Positions 8,464 through 18,531 of a stretch of DNA of 64,000 nucleotides are shown here, in pieces. A program made the position numbers and the translations under genes. Origin of the DNA: Orlajensenia flava. Lineage in GTDB: Bacteria > Actinomycetota > Actinomycetes > Actinomycetales > Microbacteriaceae. Each line of letters begins with the position of its first letter. Position 1 is the first letter of the stretch. The notes under the pieces are model-generated. The model did not search any database. It was not told the DNA's origin and was given only the letters and a program-made list of their open reading frames with translations. Where the stretch lies: the NCBI RefSeq assembly GCF_004801905.1, contig NZ_SSSN01000013.1, positions 24,367-88,366 on the forward strand, read 5' to 3'.

Positions 8464-8937
8464 ATGCCCGAGATTAGGCGCGACCACTCTTTGTGGCTCA
8501 CGCTGGTCGTCTGCATTGTGGTCGTCGTTGGCGGAGGAATCGGCCTTTTATTCCCACTTGCCCAAGTCAAGAACGTCGAGCTTGCTGCTGGGCTTACAAA
8601 CGTCGCGACGATCGGCGGAATTGTCAGCGGGCTTTCACTTAGCGGTACGGCTGTACTCAGCTTGAGCGGGCGCTACACCCTTCGGATCCTGGAACGTTAC
8701 GGCTCCGCCATTCGCTTTGTGTTATTCGGGGGCTTTGCAGTGCTTGTCACAGCGTCGCTACTCTGCGCTGTATCAGTGATGTGGGCAGATGAGCAATGGC
8801 CACGCTACGTTCTGGCGTTCACCGTGCCCCTGATGCTCATCACGCTGCTTGCGACGGCTTTGTTGATTAACAGCGCATTTGCCCGAGAGCGCGATGGGAA
8901 CAACCCGAAGGCGCTTGCGCCTAGCCCGTACAAATAG
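8464..8937 (+). CDS. Four-helix membrane protein (partner of 7469 gene)
   Basis: A 157-residue integral membrane protein with four hydrophobic segments at about 11-33, 43-66, 79-101 and 111-135, short loops and a charged C-terminal tail. Size and topology are like lambda RexB (144 residues, four helices) and like small membrane effectors of phage defence systems. It follows the soluble gene by 11 bases and so belongs to one operon. It ends about 200 bases before tRNA-Phe. No family is recognised; the effector role is inference. Confidence 0.5.
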   Translation: MPEIRRDHSLWLTLVVCIVVVVGGGIGLLFPLAQVKNVELAAGLTNVATIGGIVSGLSLSGTAVLSLSGRYTLRILERYGSAIRFVLFGGFAVLVTASLLCAVSVMWADEQWPRYVLAFTVPLMLITLLATALLINSAFARERDGNNPKALAPSPYK

Positions 8938-9144
8938 CGGGCCGGTTGACAAGGTGTCGTGAGGATGGTCACAGATTCGACGATCCGCCGGCCCCAGACC
9001 GGCCCAGAGCTGCGACGAGGAGGTTATTCGGTGTTCGGTCGGGCTGTGTCGGGATACGTGACACGCTCAGCAGAACAACGCGAATCCCGATTTGATCAGG
9101 GCAAAAATAAGGGCCCTCGCTAAAAATGCCTAACGAACGGCCGG

Positions 9145-9217
9145 TGGCTCCGACGGGCGTCGATCCCGTGACCTCACGATTTTCAGTCGTGCGCTCTACC
9201 AACTGAGCTACAGAGCC
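9145..9217 (-). tRNA. tRNA-Phe (GAA)
   Basis: Minus-strand cloverleaf: acceptor GGCTCTG / CGGAGCC with A discriminator, anticodon stem CACGA / TCGTG with loop CTGAAAA giving anticodon GAA, and T-arm loop GTTCGA-type (GGATCGA). CCA is not fully encoded (CC then G). It is the last of three tRNAs read Glu-Asp-Phe. Its 3' end points at the integrative element to the left and is the probable integration site. Confidence 0.95.
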
Positions 9218-9280
9218 GAAGCACCTGTCGATGCCTCTTAAAGGGAAAGCCCCTTCTTTCGAAAGGGCTTGTCGCCTCAG

Positions 9281-9354
9281 CGACCCTGACGGGACTTGAA
9301 CCCGCGACCTCCGCCGTGACAGGGCGGCACGCTAACCAACTGCGCTACAGGGCC
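9281..9354 (-). tRNA. tRNA-Asp (GTC)
   Basis: Minus-strand cloverleaf: acceptor GGCCCTG / CAGGGTC with G discriminator, as expected for Asp, anticodon loop CTGTCAC giving GTC, T-loop GTTCAAG. Second of the Glu-Asp-Phe cluster. A short hairpin (AAGCCC / GGGCTT, 9247-9270) lies between it and tRNA-Phe. Confidence 0.97.
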
Positions 9355-9387
9355 TCGATGTGAAACCATTCTATGTTCAGTTATCGG

Positions 9388-9460
9388 TGACCCCAACGGG
9401 ATTCGAACCCGTGTTAACGCCGTGAAAGGGCGCCGTCCTAGGCCTCTAAACGATGGGGCC
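9388..9460 (-). tRNA. tRNA-Glu (TTC)
   Basis: Minus-strand cloverleaf: acceptor GGCCCCA / TGGGGTC with A discriminator, anticodon loop CTTTCAC-type giving TTC, T-loop GTTCGAA. First gene of the cluster, about 28 bases behind the predicted transcription start. Confidence 0.97.
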
Positions 9461-9494
9461 GGATGGACCACCTGGCGATGACCACCGACGCATA

Positions 9495-9523
9495 ACTATA
9501 CGAGACATCCCGGAGGATGCCAA
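9495..9523 (-). promoter_or_regulatory. Sigma-70-type promoter of the tRNA-Glu-Asp-Phe cluster
   Basis: On the minus strand TTGGCA (9523-9518) and TATAGT (9500-9495) are 17 bases apart, close to the vegetative consensus. The start would be near 9488, about 28 bases before the tRNA-Glu 5' end. Confidence 0.8.
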
Positions 9524-9708
9524 AACGGGCCCGGAATCCGGGTGTGCCTACTGCCCCGCGGTCCGGCGGGATTCGGCGACTGGCGTCGGATGTGCCGAGC
9601 GACGCGGGGGGCTCACGTTACATTCGCCACGGCGGAATCCCGACGGAGGCTCGCATCCGTTCGTGGATGCCCTTCGCTGCTGTTGTTACTGTTAAAGGAG
9701 TGACCAGA

Positions 9709-11055
9709 GTGATCCACCCTCAGGGACGGGTCGGTATGGGGATGCAGATGGCACGCAGCACACGAGAGGCCGGCGCCGAACGCGCGCCACGGCGAGGCTG
9801 GCGGGCGCGTCTGGCCGCCATCGTCGTGGTCTCGGTCGTAGCGTTCGCCGGCGCGATCGCCTCGCCGGCTGCTGCGATCGACTACCCCAGCTGGGATGAC
9901 CTCCAGAAGGCCAAGGGCAACACGGCGGCGGCTCAGGCGGCCGTCGACAACATCCGTTCCGTCATCGCCCAGATGCAGCAGCAGGTTGCCGACCTGCAGG
10001 CCGCCGCCGCAGCCCGAGCCGACGAGTTGCAGGTAGCCCAGGACAAGTTCGACGCTGCCACCATCCGCGCCACCCAGATCCAGGCGCAGGCCGATGCGAG
10101 CAAGGCCGCGGCTGACGCCGCCACCAAGCAGGCCGGTCAGCTGGCGGCTCAGTTGTATCGCACTGGCGGCAACGATCTCAGTGCGAACCTCGTGTTCGAG
10201 AAGAGCGGCGGCAAGGGTGCAGATGCCCTGTTGTCGAAGCTCGGCAGCATGAGCAAGCTGGGGCAGCGCTCGAGCGACATCTACAAGTCCGCCCAGATCG
10301 CGGCCAATGCCGCCGCCGCGCTCGGCGCTCAGGCCAAGGTCGCCCAGGACGAGCGCGAGAAGCTGCGGGTGGCGGCCGAGGCTGCGCTCGAGGCGGCCGT
10401 CGCTGCCCAGAAGGCCGCGGAGGAGGCTCTCGCGGCGTCGCAGGCGAAGAGCATCGAGCTCGATCAGCAGCTGAAGTTCATGCAGGACGCGCAGGCGAAG
10501 GTGGCGGCCGATTACCAGGCCGGAGTTGTCGAACGCCAGCGATTGGCTGCCATTGCTGCAGCAGCTGCTGCCGCAGCGGCGGCCGCATCCGGCGGTGGCC
10601 CGGGGGCCGGGCTCGGCGGCGGGTACATCAGCGATCAGGGCTGGGCCGTCCCCGCAAGCGGACGGATGACGGACGGATACGGATCGAGGACGTCGATCTG
10701 CACGCCCGGCGGATGCAGTGGCTCGTTCCACTACGGTGCCGACCTCGCCCCCGGTTGCAGCGCACCGATCTACGCGGCGCACTCCGGAACCGTCGTGTTC
10801 GCCGGGTCGAGCGGCACCTACGGCAACTTCGTCAAGATCGACCACGGCAGCGGGATCGCCACCGGGTATGCGCACATCCGCAGTGGAGGCATCTTCGTGA
10901 GCGTCGGTCAGCAGGTCGACGTCGGCCAGAACATCGCGAGCGTCGGTTCCACCGGTGCGTCCACGGGCTGCCACCTGCACTTCGAGGTCTTCCAAGGCGG
11001 CAACCGCATCAATCCGGTTCCGTTCATGGCCAGCATGGGGGCGCCCCTTGGCTGA
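9709..11055 (+). CDS. Secreted M23 (LytM-type) peptidoglycan endopeptidase with coiled-coil domain
   Basis: A 448-residue secreted protein that would cleave peptide cross-bridges of peptidoglycan, or act as a hydrolase activator. Signal peptide near residues 28-56 (cut after SPAAA), an Ala-rich coiled coil to about 300, an Ala run as linker, then the M23 domain with HYGAD at about 341-345 and HLHFE at about 422-426, so both metal-binding motifs are present. GTG at 9709 is chosen because AAAGGAG lies eight bases upstream; a GTG at 9700 and ATGs at 9736-9748 are possible. The downstream paralogue starts inside its end. The mature N-terminus shares YPSWDDxQxAK with it. Confidence 0.85.
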   Translation: MIHPQGRVGMGMQMARSTREAGAERAPRRGWRARLAAIVVVSVVAFAGAIASPAAAIDYPSWDDLQKAKGNTAAAQAAVDNIRSVIAQMQQQVADLQAAAAARADELQVAQDKFDAATIRATQIQAQADASKAAADAATKQAGQLAAQLYRTGGNDLSANLVFEKSGGKGADALLSKLGSMSKLGQRSSDIYKSAQIAANAAAALGAQAKVAQDEREKLRVAAEAALEAAVAAQKAAEEALAASQAKSIELDQQLKFMQDAQAKVAADYQAGVVERQRLAAIAAAAAAAAAAASGGGPGAGLGGGYISDQGWAVPASGRMTDGYGSRTSICTPGGCSGSFHYGADLAPGCSAPIYAAHSGTVVFAGSSGTYGNFVKIDHGSGIATGYAHIRSGGIFVSVGQQVDVGQNIASVGSTGASTGCHLHFEVFQGGNRINPVPFMASMGAPLG

Positions 11056-12367
11056 GCCGACGGGCAGGAGGATCCTGCTGAAGACTCCCGCACGCGAACG
11101 GTCGGGCATCGTGCTCTCCGCGATGGCGGTCGGCGCTGTGACGGCATCGATCGGCATCGTGGCACCGGCCATCGCGGAGCCCGGCTACCCGTCGTGGGAC
11201 GACATCCAGAACGCCAAGAAGAACGAGGCCAGCAAGCAGGCCGAGATCCAGACGGTGACCGATCTCATCGCCAGCCTGCAGGCGGCGTCCGATGAGGCGT
11301 CGCGACTGTCGATGATCGCGGCGGAGAAGTACCGTCAGGCGGTGCAGGCGCTCGACGCGGCCACGGATCGTGAGACCGACATCCGCAAACAGGCGGATGC
11401 CGCGGCCGAGCGAGCGAAGACATCCAAGATGCGAGCAGGCCTGCTGGCCGCGCACCTCGCCCGGAACGGCGGCAAGGAGTTCTCGGTCGATCTGTTCCTC
11501 CACGGGGACAAGGCCGACGATCTGCTCCACCAGCTCGGGGCCGCCTCGAAGCTCACCGAGCAGTCGCAGGAGATCTATCGCGAGGCCTTGGCCGACCGCA
11601 ACACGGCGGCCTCGCTGGCGGACCAGGCCGATCAGGCGGCGAAAGAGCGCCAGCGTCTCGCGTCGGAGGCGAAGTCCGCGTCGGACGCCGCGCAGTCAGC
11701 CGCACAGGCCGCTGAAGCGGCGTTGGCAACGCAGCAGGCCAATTCCGAACAGTTGTACGCGCAGCTGGGGTCGCTGAAGGACACCACGGCCGAGTTGGAG
11801 AAGGAACGTGCGGACGGGATCGCCGCCGAGCAGGCTGCGAAGGCTGCCGCCGCTGCCGCCGCTGCGAAAGCTGCCGCCGAAGCCGCCGCTGCTGCAGCCG
11901 CTGCGGCCAACAACAACCACGGCAGCGGGCAGACGGGCGGCGGTGGACAGACGGGCGGCGGTGGCGCATCCCTTCCGGCTCCGAATGGGAACGCGGTGGA
12001 GACCGCGATCTCGTTCGCCTCAGCCCAGCTTGGGAAGCCCTACTCGTCGCCGGGTGACAGCGTGAACACATGGGACTGCTCGGGCTTGACGAAGTCGTCC
12101 TATGCCTACGCAGGCATCTACATCGGGACGCACTCGGCGACGAATCAGTACAACACCATGCGCAACCAGGGCCGGCTCGTGCCGTACTCGGACCGGCAGC
12201 GCGGCGACCTGATCTTCTGGACCGACGGACCGGGCGACTATTACCACGTGGCGATCTATCTGGGCGGCAATCGCATCCTTGAGGCAGCCGACTACGGCAA
12301 GCCGGTGCGCGAGTACTACATCTGGGGTGCGGGCGACGTCGCCGGGTACGTCGGTCGGCCGAGTTGA
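11048..12367 (+). CDS. Secreted NlpC/P60 cell-wall hydrolase with coiled-coil domain
   Basis: A 439-residue secreted cysteine peptidase of the RipA/P60 type, which cuts within the peptidoglycan stem peptide. Signal peptide ends near IVAPAIA, followed by an Ala/Gln/Glu-rich coiled coil, a Gly-rich linker and the NlpC/P60 domain with catalytic Cys at about 343 (WDCSG) and His at about 400 (YYHVAIYLG). TTG at 11048 overlaps the stop of the M23 gene and supplies the Arg/Lys-rich start of the signal peptide; an internal ATG at 11123 would lose it. The coiled-coil half is paralogous to that of the M23 protein. Confidence 0.85.
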   Translation: MAEPTGRRILLKTPARERSGIVLSAMAVGAVTASIGIVAPAIAEPGYPSWDDIQNAKKNEASKQAEIQTVTDLIASLQAASDEASRLSMIAAEKYRQAVQALDAATDRETDIRKQADAAAERAKTSKMRAGLLAAHLARNGGKEFSVDLFLHGDKADDLLHQLGAASKLTEQSQEIYREALADRNTAASLADQADQAAKERQRLASEAKSASDAAQSAAQAAEAALATQQANSEQLYAQLGSLKDTTAELEKERADGIAAEQAAKAAAAAAAAKAAAEAAAAAAAAANNNHGSGQTGGGGQTGGGGASLPAPNGNAVETAISFASAQLGKPYSSPGDSVNTWDCSGLTKSSYAYAGIYIGTHSATNQYNTMRNQGRLVPYSDRQRGDLIFWTDGPGDYYHVAIYLGGNRILEAADYGKPVREYYIWGAGDVAGYVGRPS

Positions 12368-12382
12368 GCCGTCCCAGATTTC

Positions 12383-12415
12383 GAGCCCGCTGAACTGAGG
12401 CCGGTCGTCGGGCTC
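12383..12415. terminator. Hairpin between convergent genes
   Basis: GAGCCCG (12383-12389) pairs with CGGGCTC (12409-12415) across a 19-base loop, between the convergent NlpC/P60 and ppa genes. It has no long T-run; a shared terminator role is likely but not certain. Confidence 0.45.
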
Positions 12416-12417
12416 AA

Positions 12418-12470
12418 GGGTCTCGATACGGCTGCTCGTTGCGCTCGCGGCCTACTCGACCAGCGGCGGG
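12418..12470. repeat. Imperfect palindromic intergenic repeat (actinobacterial TCTCGATACG...CTACTCGACCA type)
   Basis: The stretch beginning GGGTCTCGATACGGC and ending CTACTCGACCAGCGG is of a class of dispersed imperfect palindromes often found at gene ends in Microbacteriaceae and relatives. Only one copy is seen in this window, so repetition rests on family knowledge. It sits between convergent gene ends, where such elements may help termination. Confidence 0.5.
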
Positions 12471-12473
12471 GAG

Positions 12474-12959
12474 TCAGTGGCCGGGGTAGGCGTCGAACGC
12501 CTTCTGGATGATCGCCTCGGCGGCCTCGGCGTTCTCCCACGACTGCACCTTGACCCACTTGCCGGGCTCGAGGTCCTTGTAGTGCTCGAAGAAGTGCTTG
12601 ATCTCGTCGCGGACGTTCTGGGGCACATCGGAGAGGTCCTGGATGTGCGCCCAGCGCGGGTCGGTCGCCGGCACGCAGACGACCTTGGCGTCGCCGCCGG
12701 CCTCATCCGCCATGTCGAGGTAGCCCACTGGGCGCACCTTGACGCCGACGCCGGGGAAGACGGGGTACTCGAGCAGGACAAGGGCATCCAGAGGGTCGCC
12801 GTCGTCGGCGAGGGTGTTCTCGAAGAAGCCGTAGTCGACGGGGTAGACGAAGTTGGTGAACAGCACGCGGTCGAGGTACACCCGGCCGGTCTCGTGGTCG
12901 ACCTCGTACTTGTTGCGGCTCCCCTTGGGGATCTCGATGACGACGTCGTAAGCGCCCAT
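12474..12959 (-). CDS. ppa: Inorganic pyrophosphatase
   Basis: A 161-residue family I soluble pyrophosphatase that splits pyrophosphate to phosphate and so drives biosynthetic reactions. Signature [11 protein letters not shown] at about 52-62 carries the metal-binding aspartates; [10 protein letters not shown] near 12-21 gives the substrate lysine, arginine and glutamate. Length is normal. ATG at 12959 has AGGAG seven bases upstream; an in-frame ATG at 12974 is unlikely. It is divergent from tilS (58-bp spacer). Confidence 0.97.
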   Translation of the reverse strand: MGAYDVVIEIPKGSRNKYEVDHETGRVYLDRVLFTNFVYPVDYGFFENTLADDGDPLDALVLLEYPVFPGVGVKVRPVGYLDMADEAGGDAKVVCVPATDPRWAHIQDLSDVPQNVRDEIKHFFEHYKDLEPGKWVKVQSWENAEAAEAIIQKAFDAYPGH

Positions 12960-13017
12960 GGGTGTGCTCCTCATGATGAAGGGTTCGGGGTCGGAAAGTC
13001 CGGAATAAGGTTACTGG

Positions 13018-14019
13018 ATGCCCGATGCGCGCAGACCCCGCCTGACTCCGCCGATCGCCGATGTACGGCGAGCAATCCGGGAGACACTCGCTTCGCTGGC
13101 CGCAGAGGATGCCGGTTCGCTCGTGCTCGTCGCGCTCAGCGGAGGCGCCGATTCGCTCGCGCTCGCGGCCGCGGCCGGGTTCGAAGCGCCGCGGGTCGGG
13201 CTGCGAGCCGGAGCCCTCATCGTCGACCACGGATTGCAACCCGGGTCGGATGCGATTGCCGAGCGCGCGGCCGAGCAGGCGCGATCGCTCGGCCTCGATC
13301 CGGTGGTCGTCACGCGCGTGTCCGTGGTGACGGATGGCGAGGGGCCGGAGGCGGCGGCCCGCTCGGCGCGCTACGGCGCCCTGGATGAGGCAGCCACCGA
13401 GCTCGGCGCAACCGCGGTGCTGCTCGGTCACACCTTGGACGATCAGGCCGAGACGGTGCTGCTCGGCCTGGCGCGCGGTTCGGGATCCGGGAGCCTGCAC
13501 GGCATGGCTGCGGTGAGTGGGCGATACCGTCGGCCGCTGCTGCAGATCCGTCGGGCGCAGACGAGGGCGTTCTGCGTCGACTCGGGACTCGAGGCGTGGG
13601 CCGACCCCCAGAATTCCGACCCCTCTTATGCGCGGGTGCGGGTGCGGGAGCGCGTGCTCCCCGTTCTCGAGCAGGAGCTCGGGCCGGGCATCGCGGAAGC
13701 GCTCGCGCGGACCGCCGCGCAGCTGCGCGAAGACGACGACGCGCTCGACCGGATGGTAGACGAGTTCATCGAGGAGATCTGCGAGCCGGCGGAGGCGGGG
13801 ATCGCCGTCTCGGTGGCGGCGCTCGGGGCGAATCCGCCGGCGCTGCGTCAGCGGGCGATCCGTCATGTGGTCTCGAGCGAATTCGGCGTGACTCTCACAC
13901 GCGCTCAGACCATCGCCGTCGCACGGCTGGTGACCGAGTGGCACGGGCAGGGACCCCTCGATCTGCCAGGCGTTAGAGTGAGCAGAGCGCACGGGACCAT
14001 CGTGTTCACCGCCGTCTGA
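13018..14019 (+). CDS. tilS: tRNA(Ile)-lysidine synthase
   Basis: A 333-residue PP-loop ATPase that attaches lysine to the wobble C34 of tRNA-Ile(CAU), so that it reads AUA. The P-loop SGGADS is at 41-46; GHTLDDQAET at about 140-149 and the NSDPSYARVRVR region at about 200-211 are the usual TilS boxes. The C-terminal substrate domain is short, as in actinobacteria. It starts tilS-hpt-ftsH, a widely conserved order. The ATG follows a TTACT box very closely, so the message may have almost no leader. Confidence 0.95.
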   Translation: MPDARRPRLTPPIADVRRAIRETLASLAAEDAGSLVLVALSGGADSLALAAAAGFEAPRVGLRAGALIVDHGLQPGSDAIAERAAEQARSLGLDPVVVTRVSVVTDGEGPEAAARSARYGALDEAATELGATAVLLGHTLDDQAETVLLGLARGSGSGSLHGMAAVSGRYRRPLLQIRRAQTRAFCVDSGLEAWADPQNSDPSYARVRVRERVLPVLEQELGPGIAEALARTAAQLREDDDALDRMVDEFIEEICEPAEAGIAVSVAALGANPPALRQRAIRHVVSSEFGVTLTRAQTIAVARLVTEWHGQGPLDLPGVRVSRAHGTIVFTAV

Positions 14020-14050
14020 CCGCACCCCCGAACGAGGAACGGACACCGCC

Positions 14051-14602
14051 ATGGACAACCACGACATCGACGGCGACCTCACCGAGATGCTGCTCACCGA
14101 AGACGAGATCCACGCGAAACTGGCCGAGCTGGCTCGGCGCATCGAGGTCGACTACGACGGCCGTAAGCCGCTGCTGGTCGGCGTGCTCAAGGGCGCCGTT
14201 ATGGTCATGGCGGATCTCGCCCGCGAGTTGAAGATCCACGCCGACATGGACTGGATGGCCGTCTCCTCCTACGGGGCCGGTACGAAATCGAGCGGCGTCG
14301 TGCGGATCCTCAAAGACCTCGACAGCGACCTGACGGGTCGCGACGTGCTCATCGTCGAGGACATCATCGACTCGGGTCTGACCCTCAGCTGGCTGCGCGA
14401 GAACCTCGAGTCGCGGGGGGCGGCATCCGTCGAGATCTGCGCGCTGCTGCGCAAGCCGGAAGCAGCCAAGGTGGACGTCGACGTGAAGTACGTGGGGTTC
14501 GAGATCCCGAACCAGTTCGTCGTGGGCTACGGGCTCGACTTCTCGGAGAAGTACCGCAACCTGCGCGGCGTGGGCATCCTCGCACCGCACGTGTACAGCT
14601 GA
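14051..14602 (+). CDS. hpt: Hypoxanthine-guanine phosphoribosyltransferase
   Basis: A 183-residue purine-salvage enzyme that joins hypoxanthine or guanine to PRPP. The PRPP loop VLIVEDIIDSGLTL is at about 99-112, the flexible loop SSYGAGTKS near 72-80, and the purine-binding KYVGFEIPNQFVVGYGLD near the end. It lies 31 bases behind tilS with a GGAAC-type ribosome site and ahead of ftsH, the conserved order. Confidence 0.96.
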   Translation: MDNHDIDGDLTEMLLTEDEIHAKLAELARRIEVDYDGRKPLLVGVLKGAVMVMADLARELKIHADMDWMAVSSYGAGTKSSGVVRILKDLDSDLTGRDVLIVEDIIDSGLTLSWLRENLESRGAASVEICALLRKPEAAKVDVDVKYVGFEIPNQFVVGYGLDFSEKYRNLRGVGILAPHVYS

Positions 14603-14715
14603 CGCTTACCGCCGCCCGCGGGCTGCTCGAGCAGCGCGACGCGGCGTGACGCTCATGCCGCCGTCAGCGAACACGCAGCACGCACGCAGTTGACGGGCGA
14701 TACCCTCATAGCACC

Positions 14716-16737
<2,022 letters not shown>

Positions 16738-16750
16738 CCCGGAGGCACCC

Positions 16751-17347
16751 ATGACCGGTGTCGACCGGGCACGAATCGAAGCGGCCGTCACGGAGCTCCT
16801 CCTCGCCATCGGCGAGGATCCGGGTCGTCCCGGGCTCGTCAAGACCCCGCGACGCGTGGCCGAGTCGTACGACGAGTTCTTCGGCGGGCTCCACCGTGAC
16901 CCGGTTGAGCACCTGAAGGATGCCGTTCCGCTGGGTTCCAGCGACGACGGCCTCCCGCAGACCGGCGACGCCGTGATGGTGCGCGGCATCGAGTTCCGCT
17001 CGATCTGCGAGCACCACCTGCTGCCCTTCGTCGGTGTCGTCCACGTCGCATACCAACCCGGAGAGCGAGTGGTCGGCCTCGGCAAGCTGTCGGACGTCGT
17101 GGAGACCCTGTCTGCCCGACCTCAGCTGCAGGAGCGGCTGACCGAGGAGATCGCCGACGCGCTGCAGGAGGGGCTGGAGGCGCGAGGGGTGCTCGTGGTG
17201 ATGGATGCCGTCCACCGGTGCGTCGTGGCTCGTGGCTCGCGTCAGACCGGCAGCTCGACGGTCACCGTGGCGAGCCGAGGGCGCCTGACCGACCCGGTGC
17301 AACGCGCGGAGCTCATGACCCTGATCGGGTCCTCGACTCGTGGCTGA
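16751..17347 (+). CDS. folE: GTP cyclohydrolase I
   Basis: A 198-residue enzyme for the first step of tetrahydrofolate synthesis, GTP to dihydroneopterin triphosphate. Zinc ligands are visible: Cys and His in SICEHHLLPF (about 84-93) and Cys in HRCVVARG (about 156). TGSSTV and RGRLTDP close the protein as usual. ATG at 16751 has GGAGG six bases upstream. It overlaps folP by eight bases and opens a folate operon. Confidence 0.97.
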   Translation: MTGVDRARIEAAVTELLLAIGEDPGRPGLVKTPRRVAESYDEFFGGLHRDPVEHLKDAVPLGSSDDGLPQTGDAVMVRGIEFRSICEHHLLPFVGVVHVAYQPGERVVGLGKLSDVVETLSARPQLQERLTEEIADALQEGLEARGVLVVMDAVHRCVVARGSRQTGSSTVTVASRGRLTDPVQRAELMTLIGSSTRG

Positions 17348-18167
17348 ATCGGTCGCACTGGACCGCACCCTGGTCATGGGGGTGGTCAACGTGACTCCCG
17401 ACTCGTTCAGTGATGGCGGACGGTGGCTCAACGCCGATGCGGCGATCGCTCATGGCCTCGAGCTCGCGGGGCAGGGTGCCGACCTCATCGATGTCGGCGG
17501 CGAGTCGACCAGGCCCGGGGCCGCGCGCGTCGATCCCGCAGCCGAGCAGCGCCGCGTCCTGCCCGTCATCGCGGCTCTTGCCGAGACGGGCGTGACGGTG
17601 AGCGTCGACACGATGAACGCGACGACGGCGGAGGCGGCCGTCGCCTCCGGCGCCCGCATCGTCAATGACGTCTCGGGCGGTCTCGCCGATCCCGAGATGG
17701 CCGCAGCGGTGGCCGACCTCGACATCGACTTCGTGGCCATGCACTGGCGGGGCCATTCGGAGCGCATGAACTCCCTCGCCGTCTACGCCGACGTGGTCGC
17801 CGAGGTCCGTGCCGAGCTGTCGGATCGGCTGAACGCGCTGACCGGCGCTGGCATCTCTGAGTCGCGCATCGTCCTCGATCCCGGGCTCGGCTTCGCGAAG
17901 GAGGCGCAGCACAACTGGGCGCTGCTCGCCGGGCTCGACGAGCTCGCGTCGCTCGGTCGCCCGCTGCTCGTCGGCGCATCCCGCAAGCGATTTCTCGGTG
18001 AGCTCCTGCCATCCGGTGCGCCTGTCGTCGAACGCGACCTGCCCACCGCGGTGATCAGCGCATTGGCTGCGCGTGCCGGCGTCTGGGCCGTGCGCGTGCA
18101 CGACGTCATCGGTACGCGCCTCGCCCTGGATGTCGTGCAGGCATGGCAAGGTGGAGAGCGTGCATAG
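17340..18167 (+). CDS. folP: Dihydropteroate synthase
   Basis: A 275-residue TIM-barrel enzyme that condenses 6-hydroxymethyl-7,8-dihydropterin pyrophosphate with p-aminobenzoate; it is the sulfonamide target. Signatures: MGVVNVTPDSFSDGG near 12-26, GGESTRPGA near 53-61, NDVSGG near 110, DPGLGFAK near 180 and the final RVHD motif. The GTG start lies inside folE, so translation is coupled. Confidence 0.97.
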   Translation: MAESVALDRTLVMGVVNVTPDSFSDGGRWLNADAAIAHGLELAGQGADLIDVGGESTRPGAARVDPAAEQRRVLPVIAALAETGVTVSVDTMNATTAEAAVASGARIVNDVSGGLADPEMAAAVADLDIDFVAMHWRGHSERMNSLAVYADVVAEVRAELSDRLNALTGAGISESRIVLDPGLGFAKEAQHNWALLAGLDELASLGRPLLVGASRKRFLGELLPSGAPVVERDLPTAVISALAARAGVWAVRVHDVIGTRLALDVVQAWQGGERA

Positions 18168-18531
18168 CGACGCCGACAGCATCAGCATCACGGGGCTGCG
18201 GGTGCAGGCGAACCACGGGGTGTTCGAGCACGAGCGCCGCGATGGCCAGGAGTTCGTCATCGACGTGACCGTCTGGCTCGACAGTGCGCGCGCGGCGAGG
18301 GCCGACGACCTGAACAGCACGGTCCACTACGGCGAGCTCGCGGTCGCGGTGGCCGATGCCGTGCGGCGCGACCCGGTCGACCTGATCGAGACCGTCGCCG
18401 ATCGTATCGCCGGTGTCGCGCTCGGGTTCTCGGCGGTCCTGAGCACCCGCGTGACTGTCCACAAGCCGAACGCCCCCATTCCCGAGCGCTTCGACGACGT
18501 GAGCGTGACCATCACGAGGAGCCGCGCATGA
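18160..18531 (+). CDS. folB: Dihydroneopterin aldolase
   Basis: A 123-residue enzyme converting dihydroneopterin to 6-hydroxymethyl-dihydropterin and glycolaldehyde. Typical features: ISITGLRVQANHGVFEHE at the start with the pterin-binding HGVFEHER, and the late KPNAPIP loop with catalytic lysine. GTG at 18160 is chosen because GGTGGAG precedes it and it overlaps the folP stop; a GTG at 18151 lacks a ribosome site. Confidence 0.95.
   Translation: MHSDADSISITGLRVQANHGVFEHERRDGQEFVIDVTVWLDSARAARADDLNSTVHYGELAVAVADAVRRDPVDLIETVADRIAGVALGFSAVLSTRVTVHKPNAPIPERFDDVSVTITRSRA

Larger units (their letters stand above)
1..9144. mobile_element. Partial pSAM2-like integrative and conjugative element (AICE)
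   Basis: The run of FtsK/TraB-like translocase, RepSA-like rolling-circle initiator, excisionase and tyrosine integrase, each overlapping the next, is the hallmark of actinomycete integrative and conjugative elements such as pSAM2. These integrate into the 3' end of tRNA genes and transfer as double-stranded DNA with a single FtsK-like protein. The element faces the 3' end of tRNA-Phe at 9145, which is the probable right attachment site (inference). No second copy of the tRNA 3' end is seen in the window, so the left end lies further left. Three cargo genes sit between the integrase and the tRNA. Confidence 0.75.

Noticed and set aside
8969-9202. Minus-strand open frame of 77 codons containing EVTGSTPVGAT
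   Set aside because: It is the reading of the tRNA-Phe gene and its flank; this peptide pattern is the usual shadow of tRNA sequence.
9145-9217. A visible direct repeat of tRNA-Phe marking both ends of the AICE
   Set aside because: No second copy of the tRNA-Phe 3' end was found in the window; only the right end is inferred.
9613-11172. 519-codon minus-strand frame opposite the M23 hydrolase gene
   Set aside because: Mirror of a strongly biased coding strand in high-GC DNA; no motif, no ribosome site, and the plus-strand gene has clear domains.
14690-14707. TTGACG plus TACCCT before ftsH as a complete promoter
   Set aside because: The two boxes are only about 5 bases apart, so they cannot be a -35/-10 pair; only the TACCCT box may be real.
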